Notes: a model not told the origin generated them from the letters alone. A stretch of DNA of 64,000 bases from Streptomyces antioxidans (GCF_000968685.2 NZ_LAKD02000076.1:1-64000); one strand, 5' to 3'; positions 44,883-53,782 are shown, numbered from the stretch's first letter. A program made the numbers and translations.

Positions 44883-45638
44883 TCAGAGGGTGCGGCCGAA
44901 GAGGTCGAGCAGGGCCTCCCAGTGGCGCTCGGCGGCCTCGGCGTCGTAGGCGGAGGTGTCGGCCTGGGTGTAGCCGTGCTGAGCACCCGCGTAGACCTCG
45001 GTGCGGTGGCGGACACCGGCCTCGGTGAGGGCCTTGTCCAGCCGCTCGATCTGCTCGGGGGGAAGGGCCTGATCCTGGTCAGCGTGTCCGAAGTACAGCT
45101 CCGCGGTGACCTGCCCGGCCACCGTGTGCGGGCTGTCCGGTGCCTCCGTGGCCAAGAAGGCACCGTGGAAACCGGCCACGGCGGCGACCCGGCCGGGGTG
45201 CGCTCCGGCGGTCCGCAGGGCAAGGCCGGCGCCCAGGCAGTAGCCGGTGACGCCCACCGGCCCGTCGGTGGCCTGCGGGCAGGAGGCCAGCCAGTCGAGG
45301 TAGCTGCCGGCGTCGCGCACCGCACGCTCGGGAGTCAGCTCCTGAGCGATCGGGCCGATGTGCTCGAAGACCGCCGAACGCGCCTCCGGGTCGAGGAAGC
45401 CGGGCAGTTCCACGACGGGAGCGCGGCCGTGGCGGTAGAACACATTGGGCACCAGCACGGTGTAACCGGCCGCGGCCAGACGGTCGGCCATCGCCCGCAG
45501 ATGGGGCCGGAGGCCGAACGCGTCCATGTACAGCAGAACGGCCGGGTGGCGGCCGGTGTCGTCGGGATGGACCAGATAGGCGTCGGCGATGCCGTCCTGG
45601 GTGGGGATGTCCACGGATGTTCCGCGCACTGCGGTCAT
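44883..45638 (-). CDS. Dienelactone hydrolase family protein
   Basis: A 251-residue alpha/beta hydrolase of the dienelactone hydrolase family. The catalytic triad is visible as Cys in VTGYCLGAGLAL (about 122), Asp in FGHADQDQALP (about 182) and His in AGAQHGYTQAD (about 215). Start ATG 45638 with AAAGGA upstream; an ATG seven codons further up (45659) is possible. Likely acts on lactones or esters in aromatic compound catabolism, but no pathway genes flank it. Confidence 0.87.
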   Translation of the reverse strand: MTAVRGTSVDIPTQDGIADAYLVHPDDTGRHPAVLLYMDAFGLRPHLRAMADRLAAAGYTVLVPNVFYRHGRAPVVELPGFLDPEARSAVFEHIGPIAQELTPERAVRDAGSYLDWLASCPQATDGPVGVTGYCLGAGLALRTAGAHPGRVAAVAGFHGAFLATEAPDSPHTVAGQVTAELYFGHADQDQALPPEQIERLDKALTEAGVRHRTEVYAGAQHGYTQADTSAYDAEAAERHWEALLDLFGRTL

Positions 45639-45664
45639 GCGGGGGGTTCCTTTCTCCATACGTA

Positions 45665-46273
45665 CTAGAAGCATCCCTCGGGCAGGGCGGCGCCACCGGC
45701 GTGGAGGTGTCCGATCGCCGCGGCGATCGAATAGCAGTCGAAGAGTGCCGAATGCTCCTTGCCAGCCGCGGGTTTGGGCAGGCCGAGCGCTTCCCACAGC
45801 CGACCGGAATTGGTCGAGGCCGTACTCGGCGCGAGGGTGTTCAGCCATGGCCGGATGTTCAGGAAGGGGGTGGTGAGAAAGCCGTTCTTGACCTCCTCGC
45901 CGCGGGCCCGGGCCCATCCCACGTTCTCCCCGAGGACGACCATGTCATTGCCGTAGGAGAGGGCGGACCGCCCCCGGCAGAAGGCCAGGAAGTCGCCGAT
46001 CGCCTCGGCGGGTGCGGCCCCCTCGCGGTCCACGGTCCGCTGGTCGATGCCCGTGAGACCGGTGAAGAACGGGGACAGCCGAGGATTGACCACCGGCTTG
46101 ACCAGCGCCTCGTATTCCTCGACGACGGAGTAGCCGTCAGCGGAGGAGTCGGTGCTGATGCGCAGCGCGCCGATCTGGACGATTTCGCGCAGCTGCCCGG
46201 GTTCCGACCAGTCCTGCTCGAGCGCTCCCGACCATGTGGTGAACTCAAGGTCGAAGACGACAAACGTCGACAA
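45665..46273 (-). CDS. DEDDh-type 3'-5' exonuclease
   Basis: A 202-residue RNase T/DnaQ-fold nuclease. First acidic motif VVFDLEFTTW (D-x-E at about residues 8-10), second motif around GLTGIDQRTVD and NDMVVLGENVGWAR, and H-x4-D in GKEHSALFDCYSIA (about 174-185). Two metal ions are expected to cleave single-stranded nucleic acid. The TTG at 46273 is the best start, with GAGGAG just upstream; an in-frame GTG/ATG further up lacks a signal. Confidence 0.82.
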   Translation of the reverse strand: MSTFVVFDLEFTTWSGALEQDWSEPGQLREIVQIGALRISTDSSADGYSVVEEYEALVKPVVNPRLSPFFTGLTGIDQRTVDREGAAPAEAIGDFLAFCRGRSALSYGNDMVVLGENVGWARARGEEVKNGFLTTPFLNIRPWLNTLAPSTASTNSGRLWEALGLPKPAAGKEHSALFDCYSIAAAIGHLHAGGAALPEGCF

Positions 46274-46357
46274 ACGGTCTCTCCTCGATATGCGGTGGGC
46301 GCGATGCACCGTACGGTCGAATCGCTGTGCAGGAGGCTACTCCAGCCCGGACGGCCG

Positions 46358-46388
46358 GGTGCGGGGCGGTCGTTGGCCGCCCCGCACC
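46358..46388 (-). terminator. Terminator of the aldo-keto reductase gene
   Basis: A perfect 12-bp stem, GGTGCGGGGCGG (46358-46369) with CCGCCCCGCACC (46377-46388), and a 7-nt loop. It starts 7 nt past the minus-strand stop at 46395. Confidence 0.75.
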
Positions 46389-46394
46389 GGTGTC

Positions 46395-47276
46395 TCAGGA
46401 GAAGGTGTCGAGCGCGACCCGGTCGGGGTCGGGGCCACCGCGCGCTCCGGTGTCGAGCGCGTCGATGGCGGCCACCTCGTGGGGGGTCAGGGAGAAGTCG
46501 AAGATCCCGATGTTCTCCGCGATGCGGTGGGGTTTGACGGACTTGGGGATGGCGCACAGGTCGTGCTCGACCTGCCAGCGCAGGACGATCTGGGCCGGGC
46601 TCTTGCCGTACTTCTCGGCGAGGCCGGTGATGGTGGGCTCCTGGAGCGGGTCCCGGACCTTGTCCGCGCCCTCGCCCCCATAGCGGTTCACCCCGCCGAT
46701 GGGCGACCAGGACTGGGTGAGGATGCCATGGCGGACGTCGAACGCGCGCAGCTCGGGCTGGCTGAAGTTCGGGTGCAGCTCGACCTGGTTCACGGCGGGC
46801 ACGACCTCGGTGCGCGCCATGAGATCGGTCAGGTGTTCGGGGGTGTGGTTGCACACGCCGATGGCCCGCACCCGGCCGTCGGCCAGCAGTTTCTCGGCCG
46901 CCTTGTACGAGGCCACCGTGGCGTCGAACGCGGACGGGACCGGCCAGTGCAGCAGATACAGATCGAGGCGGTCCAGGCCCAGCTTGGTGAGGCTGGTGTC
47001 GAAGGCCCGGAGCGTGGAGTCGTAGCCGTAGTCGGTGAGCCACAGCTTGGTGATGACGAAGACGTCCTCGCGGCCGATGCCCGAGCGGGCGATGCCCTCG
47101 CCGACCTCCTTCTCGTTGCCGTAGGCGGCCGCGGTGTCGATCAGGCGGTAGCCGTCTTCAATCGCGGCCGTCACCGCCGGGACGGTCTCGTCGGGCGGGC
47201 TCTGGTAGACACCGAGGCCGAGGGCGGGCATCCGCACGCCGTTGTTCAGGGTCAGAAGCGGGGCTGGTCCATTCAT
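46395..47276 (-). CDS. Aldo/keto reductase
   Basis: A 293-residue NADPH-dependent reductase with the TIM-barrel AKR fold, 2,5-diketo-gluconate reductase-like. Catalytic tetrad: Asp and Tyr in LIDTAAAYGNEKEVGEG (about 50-66), Lys in FVITKLWL and His in DLYLLHWPVP. IPKSVKPHRIAEN is the cofactor phosphate motif. Start ATG 47276. A 206-bp gap to the next gene holds nothing I can name. Confidence 0.92.
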   Translation of the reverse strand: MNGPAPLLTLNNGVRMPALGLGVYQSPPDETVPAVTAAIEDGYRLIDTAAAYGNEKEVGEGIARSGIGREDVFVITKLWLTDYGYDSTLRAFDTSLTKLGLDRLDLYLLHWPVPSAFDATVASYKAAEKLLADGRVRAIGVCNHTPEHLTDLMARTEVVPAVNQVELHPNFSQPELRAFDVRHGILTQSWSPIGGVNRYGGEGADKVRDPLQEPTITGLAEKYGKSPAQIVLRWQVEHDLCAIPKSVKPHRIAENIGIFDFSLTPHEVAAIDALDTGARGGPDPDRVALDTFS

Positions 47277-47482
47277 ACGGGGTCCTTGGGTGAGTCGGAG
47301 ACCGGCGGGCCCACCGCCGCTGCCGTGGCTCCGGCACCGGGCGTAGCCCGCTCGTACTGCGACAGGGGTTCCCCGGGACGGGCCGCTCGCTCGCTCCGCG
47401 ACCCGAACGTCACCACGTTGGCGCGGTCAGTGAGTCTTGTCCGGCCCCCGGGGCCGCCACTCCGCCGTCACAGGGCGGGGGA

Positions 47483-48355
47483 TCACGGTGACGCGCTGTG
47501 CTCACCGGACGTCATGTCCTGCGTGCCGATCACCGACAGCAGCTCCAGCTGGGCGGCGCCCCCGGTGCCGGGCGGGGCGCTGAACCACAGCAGCCGCTGG
47601 CGGCCGTCCTCGCTGAACAGGGAGTGGCAGTCCAGCTCGATGACGCCCAGCGAGGGATGGACGATCCGCTTGTGGTCGGTCCGCCGGAGGGCCACGTCAT
47701 GGGTGTCCCAGAGGGCGGTGAACTCCTCGCTGCGGCGGCGGAGCGCCGCCACCATCCGCCGTACCTCGGAGTCGTCGCCGCGCCGGGCGGCGACGGCCTG
47801 GAGATCGGCCACGAACACCCGGGAGTGGTGGGGGTGGTCCTCGGGCGGATAGAGCCCGCGGGCCCGCGGATCGGTGAACCAGCGGTAGACGAGGCTCGCG
47901 GCGGGGCCGCGCACCGCCGGGGGACGGCCGATCAGCGCCGCGGCCAGCTCGTTCTGCGCCAGCGTCTGGTGCAGATCGGTGATGACCTGGGCGGGGGTGG
48001 TGGTGAGCCGGTCAAGCAGGCCGAGCAGGGCGGGCTGGACCTGCGCGGCAGGGCCGTGCGTCGCCCGGGGCACGGGCCGGTCGGCGAGGTGGAACAGATG
48101 GTCCCGCTCGTCGCCGTTCAGCCGCAGCGCCCGGGCGAGCGCGGTCAGCACCTGGGCGGAGGGCTGGGCGCCCCGTCCGCGCTCCAGCTCGGTGTAGTAG
48201 TCCGCGGACAGCCCGGCCAGCTGGGCCACCTCCTCGCGCCGCAGACCGGGCACCCGGCGCCGCGGACCGACGGGCAGACCGGCGTCGCCCGGGCGGACGC
48301 GGTCGCGCCGTGACTTCAGGAACGCGGCGAATGCGGAGTGGTTCACGCCCTCCAT
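47483..48355 (-). CDS. XRE-family regulator with MmyB-like domain
   Basis: A 290-residue regulator. The N-terminal HTH is RVPGLRREEVAQLAGLSADY (about 34-53), followed by YTELERGRGAQPSAQVLTAL, the hallmark of this actinomycete family. The C-terminal MmyB-like ligand-binding domain (about 105-280) contains VYRWFTDPRARGLYP and LWDTHDVALRRTDHKRIVHP. ATG 48355 is used; GTG 48346 lies too close to GGAGG. It is divergent from an SDR gene, with a 30-bp tandem array between. Such pairs usually have the regulator repressing the reductase. Confidence 0.87.
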   Translation of the reverse strand: MEGVNHSAFAAFLKSRRDRVRPGDAGLPVGPRRRVPGLRREEVAQLAGLSADYYTELERGRGAQPSAQVLTALARALRLNGDERDHLFHLADRPVPRATHGPAAQVQPALLGLLDRLTTTPAQVITDLHQTLAQNELAAALIGRPPAVRGPAASLVYRWFTDPRARGLYPPEDHPHHSRVFVADLQAVAARRGDDSEVRRMVAALRRRSEEFTALWDTHDVALRRTDHKRIVHPSLGVIELDCHSLFSEDGRQRLLWFSAPPGTGGAAQLELLSVIGTQDMTSGEHSASP

Positions 48356-48494
48356 GGTCGCGTGTGCCGGTGCGCTGAGCCAGGGGCTGACAACCCCCGG
48401 GTGGGGAGAGCCGTGGCTGGCCCGGCGATCCCGGTCCAAGCTGGAGGTACCCGGAGGGGCACGGCGGAGAACGGCGCCGGAGCCCCCGGGCCAC

Positions 48495-48645
48495 GGCCCG
48501 TACGCCGGGGGACACGACCGCCGTGGCCCGCACGTCGTGGCATCCGACCGCCGTGGCCCGTACGCCGGGGGACACGACCGCCGCGGCCCGTACGCCGAGG
48601 CATCCACCCCGCAACAGCCCGTACGCCGTGGCATCCGACCGCCAG
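48495..48645. repeat. 30-bp tandem array in a divergent promoter
   Basis: About five 30-bp units with the core GGCCCGTACGCCGGGGGACA, starting at 48495, 48525, 48555 and 48585, with a shifted last copy near 48617. Two alternating versions are visible (GGGGGACACGACC and GTGGCATCCGACC). The array fills most of the 310-bp gap (48356-48665) between the XRE regulator and the SDR gene, leaving little room for other promoter elements. It may act as repeated regulator sites or as a length-variable spacer. Confidence 0.88.
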
Positions 48646-48665
48646 CACACGCCCCAGGAGTCTCC

Positions 48666-49433
48666 GTGTCGTCCAAGGAAACCGTGCCCCAGCACCCCAC
48701 CGACCGCCCCCGCGTCGCCATCGTCACCGGCGGCTCCCGCGGCATCGGCCGCGAGACCGTGAGGCGGCTGGCCGCCGATGGATACGCCGTCGTGACCGTC
48801 TACGCGGGCCACCGCGAACCGGCCGAGGCCGCCGCGAAGGACATCACCGCCGCCGGTGGCCGGGCCATCGCCGTCCAGGCCGACATCGCCGACGAACAGC
48901 AGGTGGCCGCGGTCTTCGACACCGCGGAGTCCGAGTACGGTGGCATCGACGTCGTCGTCAACGCGGCGGGCCGGATGCACCTGGCCCCCCTCGTCGAGCT
49001 GGACCTGGCGGAGCTGGACGCGATGCACCGCACCAACATCCGCGGCACCTTCGTCGTCGCCCAGCAGGCCGCCCGCAGGCTCCGCGGCGGCGGGGCGCTC
49101 ATCACCTTCTCCACGTCCATCGTGGGCCTGGCCGCCCCCGCCTACGGCGCCTACAGCGCCAGCAAGGGAGCGGTCGAGGCGCTCACCCTGATCCTGGCGC
49201 GCGAGCTGCGCGGCCGGGACATCACCGTCAACACCGTGGCTCCAGGACCCACCGCCACCGACCTGTTCCTCGACGGCAAGGACGAGGAGACCATCGCCCG
49301 GGCGGCGGCCCAGCCGCCGCTGGAGCGCCTGGGCACGCCCGCCGACATCGCCGAGGTCGTGGCCTTCCTCGCCTCCCCGGCCGGACACTGGGTCAACGGT
49401 CAGTGCCTCCGCGCCAACGGCGGCATCATCTGA
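48666..49433 (+). CDS. Short-chain dehydrogenase/reductase
   Basis: A 255-residue classical SDR. TGGSRGIGRETVRRLA (TGxxxGIG, about 21-36), NAAGRMHLAPL (NNAG-type), Ser in TFSTSIVGLAAP, Y-x-x-x-K in AYSASKGAVEALT (Tyr about 161) and VNTVAPGPTATD. Resembles 3-oxoacyl-ACP/glucose-dehydrogenase-type reductases; substrate not deducible. Start GTG 48666 with AGGAG at 48656-48660. It is divergent from the XRE/MmyB regulator and convergent with the P450. Confidence 0.92.
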   Translation: MSSKETVPQHPTDRPRVAIVTGGSRGIGRETVRRLAADGYAVVTVYAGHREPAEAAAKDITAAGGRAIAVQADIADEQQVAAVFDTAESEYGGIDVVVNAAGRMHLAPLVELDLAELDAMHRTNIRGTFVVAQQAARRLRGGGALITFSTSIVGLAAPAYGAYSASKGAVEALTLILARELRGRDITVNTVAPGPTATDLFLDGKDEETIARAAAQPPLERLGTPADIAEVVAFLASPAGHWVNGQCLRANGGII

Positions 49434-49469
49434 CCGCGGCGGCGCCAGCGGCCAAGCGCCAGCCGGGCA

Positions 49470-50738
49470 TCAGCTCCCGGTGACCGGGGTGGGACTGAAC
49501 GTCACGGGCAGCGAATCCAGGCAGCGGTACCAGAACGAGTCCGCCCACTGCAGCTCGTCGGGCGCCACCGCCAGCGTCAGGTCCGGAATCCGGTCCAGCA
49601 GCACCTCGATCGCCGTCTCCGCGATGATCCTGGCCGTCTCGGGGCCGCCCGCCGGGCAGCCGTAGTCGCCGCCGCTGAAGGCGACATGGGAGTGGTTCCC
49701 GGCGTGGCCGACGGGGGTGTCGGGCCACAGCAGCGGATCGGCGTTGGCGGCGGCCAGGCCGAGGACGACGAGGTCACCGGCGCGGATGCGCCGACCGCCG
49801 AGGGCGGTGGCGCGGGTGGCGTACCGCCCGATCAGGTTCTGCAGCGGAGAGTCCGCCCACAGCACCTCGTTCATGGCCTCGCCGATGCTGCGGCGGTTGC
49901 CCGAGAGGGTCATGGCGAAGCGCTCGTCGGTGAGCATCAGCCGCAGGGTATTGCCGATCCAGTACGAGGTCAGCGGCAGCGCCGCGGCCATCAGCACCAT
50001 GATGTCCGCGGTGTGCTGCTCCTCGGTGAGGTGCGGGGTGTTCAGGATGAACCGCGAGGTGAGGTCGGGCCCCGGATCCTCGCGCTTGGCCCGCACCAGC
50101 TCCGTCACGTACTCGGCGACCCGCCGCTGGCCGCCGATGGCCTCCTCGTTGGAGAGGAACGACACGGCCAGCCCCGTCGCCAGGGCCTCAAGACCGGCCT
50201 CCTCCAGGGACAGGCCGAACAGCTCGGCCGTGGCGAGGGTGGGCACCGAGTAGATGTAGTCGTACACCAGGTCCGCCTTGCCGCTCGCGGCGAACTTGTC
50301 GATCAACTGGTCGGCGAACCGCTCGCAGTGGCCGCGCAGCACGAAGGGATCGACCGTGGCAAGGGCCTCGCCGACCGCCCTCGAGCGCAACTGGTGCTCC
50401 TCGCCCTCCGTGAAGGTCATCATCGGGCTGTACGCCACCCACGGCAGCAGCGGCCAGTCCGGCGGCACGCTGTCCCAGCCGTTCCAGCGGCGCGGGTCCC
50501 GGCCGAACGTCTCGGTGTCGGACAGCACCTGACGGGCCTCGCGGTAGCCGAGGACGAACCAGGCGTCGATGTCGCCTTCGAGGAGGACCGGCGCGACCGG
50601 CCCGCTCTCCTGCCGTATCCGCTGGTAGGTCTCGTCCGGGCGGCGCCGGAAGTCCGGCCCGTACAGCCGCGCGGCGTGGGCGGGGCAGCCCGGGGGCGGC
50701 GTGTCCTGGCTGTCCTGGTCGTCCTGGAGGTTCGTCAC
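49470..50738 (-). CDS. Cytochrome P450, CYP157-like (no ExxR)
   Basis: A 422-residue P450. The heme-ligand region is VAFSGGDYGCPAGGPETARI, with Cys about residue 358 but without the usual F-x-x-G-x-H spacing. The K-helix, normally E-x-x-R, reads NEVLWADSP (Glu about 290, Trp 293). The I-helix reads MAAALPLTSYWIGNT, lacking the acid-alcohol pair. Replacement of Arg by Trp is the known property of the Streptomyces CYP157 family. Start GTG 50738 with GAGGA upstream. No ferredoxin or reductase is adjacent. Substrate unknown; classical monooxygenation is uncertain. Confidence 0.88.
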   Translation of the reverse strand: MTNLQDDQDSQDTPPPGCPAHAARLYGPDFRRRPDETYQRIRQESGPVAPVLLEGDIDAWFVLGYREARQVLSDTETFGRDPRRWNGWDSVPPDWPLLPWVAYSPMMTFTEGEEHQLRSRAVGEALATVDPFVLRGHCERFADQLIDKFAASGKADLVYDYIYSVPTLATAELFGLSLEEAGLEALATGLAVSFLSNEEAIGGQRRVAEYVTELVRAKREDPGPDLTSRFILNTPHLTEEQHTADIMVLMAAALPLTSYWIGNTLRLMLTDERFAMTLSGNRRSIGEAMNEVLWADSPLQNLIGRYATRATALGGRRIRAGDLVVLGLAAANADPLLWPDTPVGHAGNHSHVAFSGGDYGCPAGGPETARIIAETAIEVLLDRIPDLTLAVAPDELQWADSFWYRCLDSLPVTFSPTPVTGS

Positions 50739-50874
50739 CAATGGTCTTCCTCGGAGCGGCGGGCCTACGGAGATGCCCGGGAGGCTAACAGCATCCGCTG
50801 CGCGAGGCGGGCCCATCGCGAAGTGCGCTGCAGGGAATGCGTGAACGCCGCCGCGGGTGCGTAGGGTGGCGCGG

Positions 50875-52170
50875 GTGCGAATAGCTGTGTCCTCCGGCCG
50901 GCGCGCCGGTTATCGACGTTGGCCGGGGCGGATCCTGATCGCCGCGCTGGCGCTGTGGTTCCTCTTCGCCGTCTACCAGGACGTACGGGAACGGCTCGTC
51001 CTCGACCCGGACTTCGACACGGAGGCGTTCGCCGGGGACTGGGTGCCGATCGGTTCCGGGGCCCTGGCCGGAGCGATGGCCGTGCTGGCGGTCGTGCGCG
51101 ATGTCCGGTGGGTCCCGCGGGCCGCGCTGGTGGCCTGTGCCGGTACCTTCGCGGCCACCGTGGCCTACCACCTGATGCCGGTGAACATGGTGACCAGCGA
51201 GTCCAGCGGCACCGAACTCATGGGTCTGCTGTTCCTCCTCGCCGTGGCGGTGCGCCGCTGCACGCCCTGGTGGGCCCTGGTGTCCGTGGCGGCGATGAGC
51301 GTCAGCGTGTTCTCCGTTCCGCTCCTGCGGGACTCCGACCCCGGCGACTTCTCCGACAACACCGCGCTGCTGCTGGCGCTGGCCTTCGTCAGCGGGCTGG
51401 TGCTGCGGCTTCACGACGCCCAGCAGGAGCGCACCGGACAGCTGGTGCGGCAGGAGGAACGGCTCGCGCTGGCCCGGGACCTGCATGACACCGTGGCCCA
51501 CCAGGTGACCGCGATCGTGGTGCAGCTGCAGGCCGTGCGCCATGTCACCGGGCGGGGCACCCCCGACCCGCGGGCACTGAACGAGATGCTCGAGGCCGTC
51601 GAGCACGCGGGTGGCGAGGCGCTGACATCGATGCGGCGCCTGGTGGGCTCGATGCGCGGTGACGAGACCCCGCGCCATCCGGAGAACCTGGGCGAGGTCC
51701 TGACCCGCATCGTGGACGAAGCACGGGGGACCGGGCTGCCGGTACGGCTCGACCTCGGGCGGGACCTCCCGGAGGACATACCGGCCGAGGTCACCGGCGG
51801 GCTGAGCCGCGTCCTTCAGGAGGCCCTGACCAACGCCCAGCGCTATGCGCGCGGAGTGCGGTCGGTGGATGTGTCCGCCCGGGTGGCGGCGCACCATGCC
51901 GAACTGGTGGTGGAGGACGACGGACAGGGCTCCCCGTCCCAGCACCGCGGCGGCCCCGGCAGGCTCGGCGGTGGCTTCGGCCTCATGGGCATGCGGGAGC
52001 GGGTCGAGTTGCTGGGCGGCGCCTTCGAGGCGGGCCGCCGCGCCGGAGGCGGATGGCGGGTCCGCGCCTCCGTACCGCTGCGCCCCGACGAGAGCTCGCG
52101 CACCCCGCGGACCCGCGCGCGGCAGGCCGTGCGATCCGGGTTGCGGCTACGGGAGGGCAGGACGGCATGA
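50875..52170 (+). CDS. Two-component sensor histidine kinase (NarL partner type)
   Basis: A 431-residue HisKA_3-type kinase. About 4-5 membrane helices (residues 15-175), then a dimerisation helix with the phospho-acceptor in ALARDLHDTVAHQVTAIVVQ (His about 204). The HATPase_c domain follows: LQEALTNAQRYARG, VEDDGQG and GGFGLMGMRERVELLGG. The chosen GTG at 50875 follows AGGGTGG; GTG 50857 and 50866 are alternatives. Its stop overlaps the response regulator (ATGA, 52167-52170). The downstream ABC exporter suggests a cell-envelope or antibiotic stress signal (inference). Confidence 0.9.
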   Translation: MRIAVSSGRRAGYRRWPGRILIAALALWFLFAVYQDVRERLVLDPDFDTEAFAGDWVPIGSGALAGAMAVLAVVRDVRWVPRAALVACAGTFAATVAYHLMPVNMVTSESSGTELMGLLFLLAVAVRRCTPWWALVSVAAMSVSVFSVPLLRDSDPGDFSDNTALLLALAFVSGLVLRLHDAQQERTGQLVRQEERLALARDLHDTVAHQVTAIVVQLQAVRHVTGRGTPDPRALNEMLEAVEHAGGEALTSMRRLVGSMRGDETPRHPENLGEVLTRIVDEARGTGLPVRLDLGRDLPEDIPAEVTGGLSRVLQEALTNAQRYARGVRSVDVSARVAAHHAELVVEDDGQGSPSQHRGGPGRLGGGFGLMGMRERVELLGGAFEAGRRAGGGWRVRASVPLRPDESSRTPRTRARQAVRSGLRLREGRTA

Positions 52171-52817
52171 CCATACGCATCCTGGTCGCGGACGACCAGC
52201 ATCTGGTGCGGGCCGGGTTCCGCATGGTGCTGTCGGCCGAGCCCGATCTGGAGGTGGTGGCCGAGGCCGCCGACGGGGCCTCGGCCCTGTCGCTGGCCCG
52301 CGAGACCCGGCCGGATGTGTGCCTCGTGGACATCCGGATGCCCCCGCCCGACGGTCTGGAGGTCACCCGCCGACTGGCGGGCGGCGGTCGGCCCGGGGCC
52401 CCGAAGGTGGTCGTGGTCACCACCTTCGACCTCGATGAGTACGTGTACACGGCGCTGTCGAACGGAGCGTCCGGTTTCCTGCTGAAGGACGCGGGTCCCG
52501 CGCTGCTGACCGAGGCCGTACGGGCGGCCGTCCGCGGGGACGCGATGGTCGCCCCGCAGATCACCCTGCGGCTGCTCCAGCACTTCACCAAGAGCCGGCG
52601 GCGCGCCGCACATGAACCGGCCGAGCCGCTGACCGACCGCGAGGAGGAGGTCATCCAGGGCATCGCCCGCGGACTGACCAACCCGGAGATCGCCGCCGAG
52701 CTGTACATCGCGCCCAGCACGGTCAAGACGCATCTGGGCTCGGTCCAGGCGAAGTTGGGCCTGCGCAACAGGGTCGAGGTCGCGGCCTGGGCCTTCCGCA
52801 CGGGGCGCGCGGAGTAG
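52167..52817 (+). CDS. NarL/FixJ-type response regulator
   Basis: A 216-residue response regulator. Receiver domain 1-125 with Asp9/Asp10, phospho-acceptor Asp55 (VCLVDIRMP) and Lys in FLLKDAG. The C-terminal LuxR-type HTH (about 150-212) contains LTDREEEVIQGIARGLTNPE and LYIAPSTVKTHLGSVQAKLG. Coupled to the kinase by ATGA. The palindrome at 52857-52874 between it and the ABC transporter genes is a likely binding site. Confidence 0.92.
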   Translation: MTIRILVADDQHLVRAGFRMVLSAEPDLEVVAEAADGASALSLARETRPDVCLVDIRMPPPDGLEVTRRLAGGGRPGAPKVVVVTTFDLDEYVYTALSNGASGFLLKDAGPALLTEAVRAAVRGDAMVAPQITLRLLQHFTKSRRRAAHEPAEPLTDREEEVIQGIARGLTNPEIAAELYIAPSTVKTHLGSVQAKLGLRNRVEVAAWAFRTGRAE

Positions 52818-52856
52818 CGGTTCCGCGGGCGTGCCGGACAGCGGTTGCGCGGCGAT

Positions 52857-52874
52857 CTCCCCCGATCGGGGGAG
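52857..52874. promoter_or_regulatory. 18-bp perfect palindrome before ABC operon
   Basis: CTCCCCCGATCGGGGGAG (52857-52874) is perfectly symmetrical, 40 bp after the response-regulator stop and 122 bp before the ABC ATPase ATG. A further GGATGGTCGGGGGATCC follows at about 52884. It is a likely target of the response regulator. It could instead act as a hairpin attenuator. Confidence 0.55.
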
Positions 52875-52996
52875 GCGGCTCCGGATGGTCGGGGGATCCG
52901 CACGGGGGTGGCCGGGCGGGAGGCTCATGTGCGTCGCCATCGACGGCGACGCCCTCCGCCACGAGGCCATCCACCGAGCGCTCACCGAGGACCGGC

Positions 52997-53761
52997 ATGC
53001 ACCCACACCAGCCCCTCTCCGCCCCGGAGCCCCACGCGGCCCACGCCACCGATCTGACGAAGGTGTACGGCACGGGAGACACCCGTGTGGTGGCGCTCGA
53101 CGCGGTCACGGTCGGCTTCGGCAAGGGGCGGTTCACCGCGATCATGGGCCCGTCCGGGTCGGGGAAGTCCACCCTGATGCACTGCATGGCCGGGCTGGAC
53201 TCGCCGTCCTTCGGCTCGGTCCGCCTCGGTGACACGGAGATCGCCTCCCTGAACGACCGTCAGCTCACCCGGCTGCGCCGCGACCGCGTCGGCTTCGTCT
53301 TCCAGGCGTTCAACCTGCTGCCCACCCTGAACGCCCTGGAGAACATCACCCTCCCCATGGACATCGCGGGCCGTAAACCGGAACGGGCCTGGCTGGAGAG
53401 CGTCATCCAGACCGTCGGCCTGGCCGACCGGCTCGGCCACCGGCCCGCCCAGCTCTCCGGCGGCCAGCAGCAGCGCGTCGCCGTCGCCCGTGCGCTGGCC
53501 GGACGGCCCGACATCGTCTTCGCCGACGAGCCCACGGGCAACCTCGACTCCCGCAGCGGCGCCGAGATCCTCGAGTTCCTGCGCGGCTCCGCGAGCGCGC
53601 TGGGCCAGACCGTCGTCATGGTCACCCATGACCCCGTCGCGGCCTCCTACGCGGATCGTGTGGTGTTCCTCGCCGACGGCCGCGTCGTGGACGAACTCCA
53701 CACGCCCACGGCCGAGGCCGTCCTGGAGCGCATGGGCCGCCTGACCCCGGCGCACGCCTGA
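52997..53761 (+). CDS. ABC transporter ATP-binding protein (MacB/LolD type)
   Basis: A 254-residue ATPase. Walker A GPSGSGKSTL (about 50-59), Q-loop FVFQAFNLLP, signature LSGGQQQRVAVARAL and Walker B IVFADEPTGNLDS, with H-loop VTHDP. The first 20 residues are a His/Pro/Ala-rich leader. Pairs with the FtsX-type permease 96 bp downstream to form an exporter or mechanotransmission complex. The gap is filled by an 8-bp tandem repeat. Confidence 0.93.
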   Translation: MHPHQPLSAPEPHAAHATDLTKVYGTGDTRVVALDAVTVGFGKGRFTAIMGPSGSGKSTLMHCMAGLDSPSFGSVRLGDTEIASLNDRQLTRLRRDRVGFVFQAFNLLPTLNALENITLPMDIAGRKPERAWLESVIQTVGLADRLGHRPAQLSGGQQQRVAVARALAGRPDIVFADEPTGNLDSRSGAEILEFLRGSASALGQTVVMVTHDPVAASYADRVVFLADGRVVDELHTPTAEAVLERMGRLTPAHA

Positions 53762-53782
53762 CGCCTGCCCCGCCGTCCCCGA

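Noticed and set aside
48495..48645. CRISPR array
   Set aside because: Units of 30 bp are directly adjacent with no spacers, and there are no cas genes in the window.
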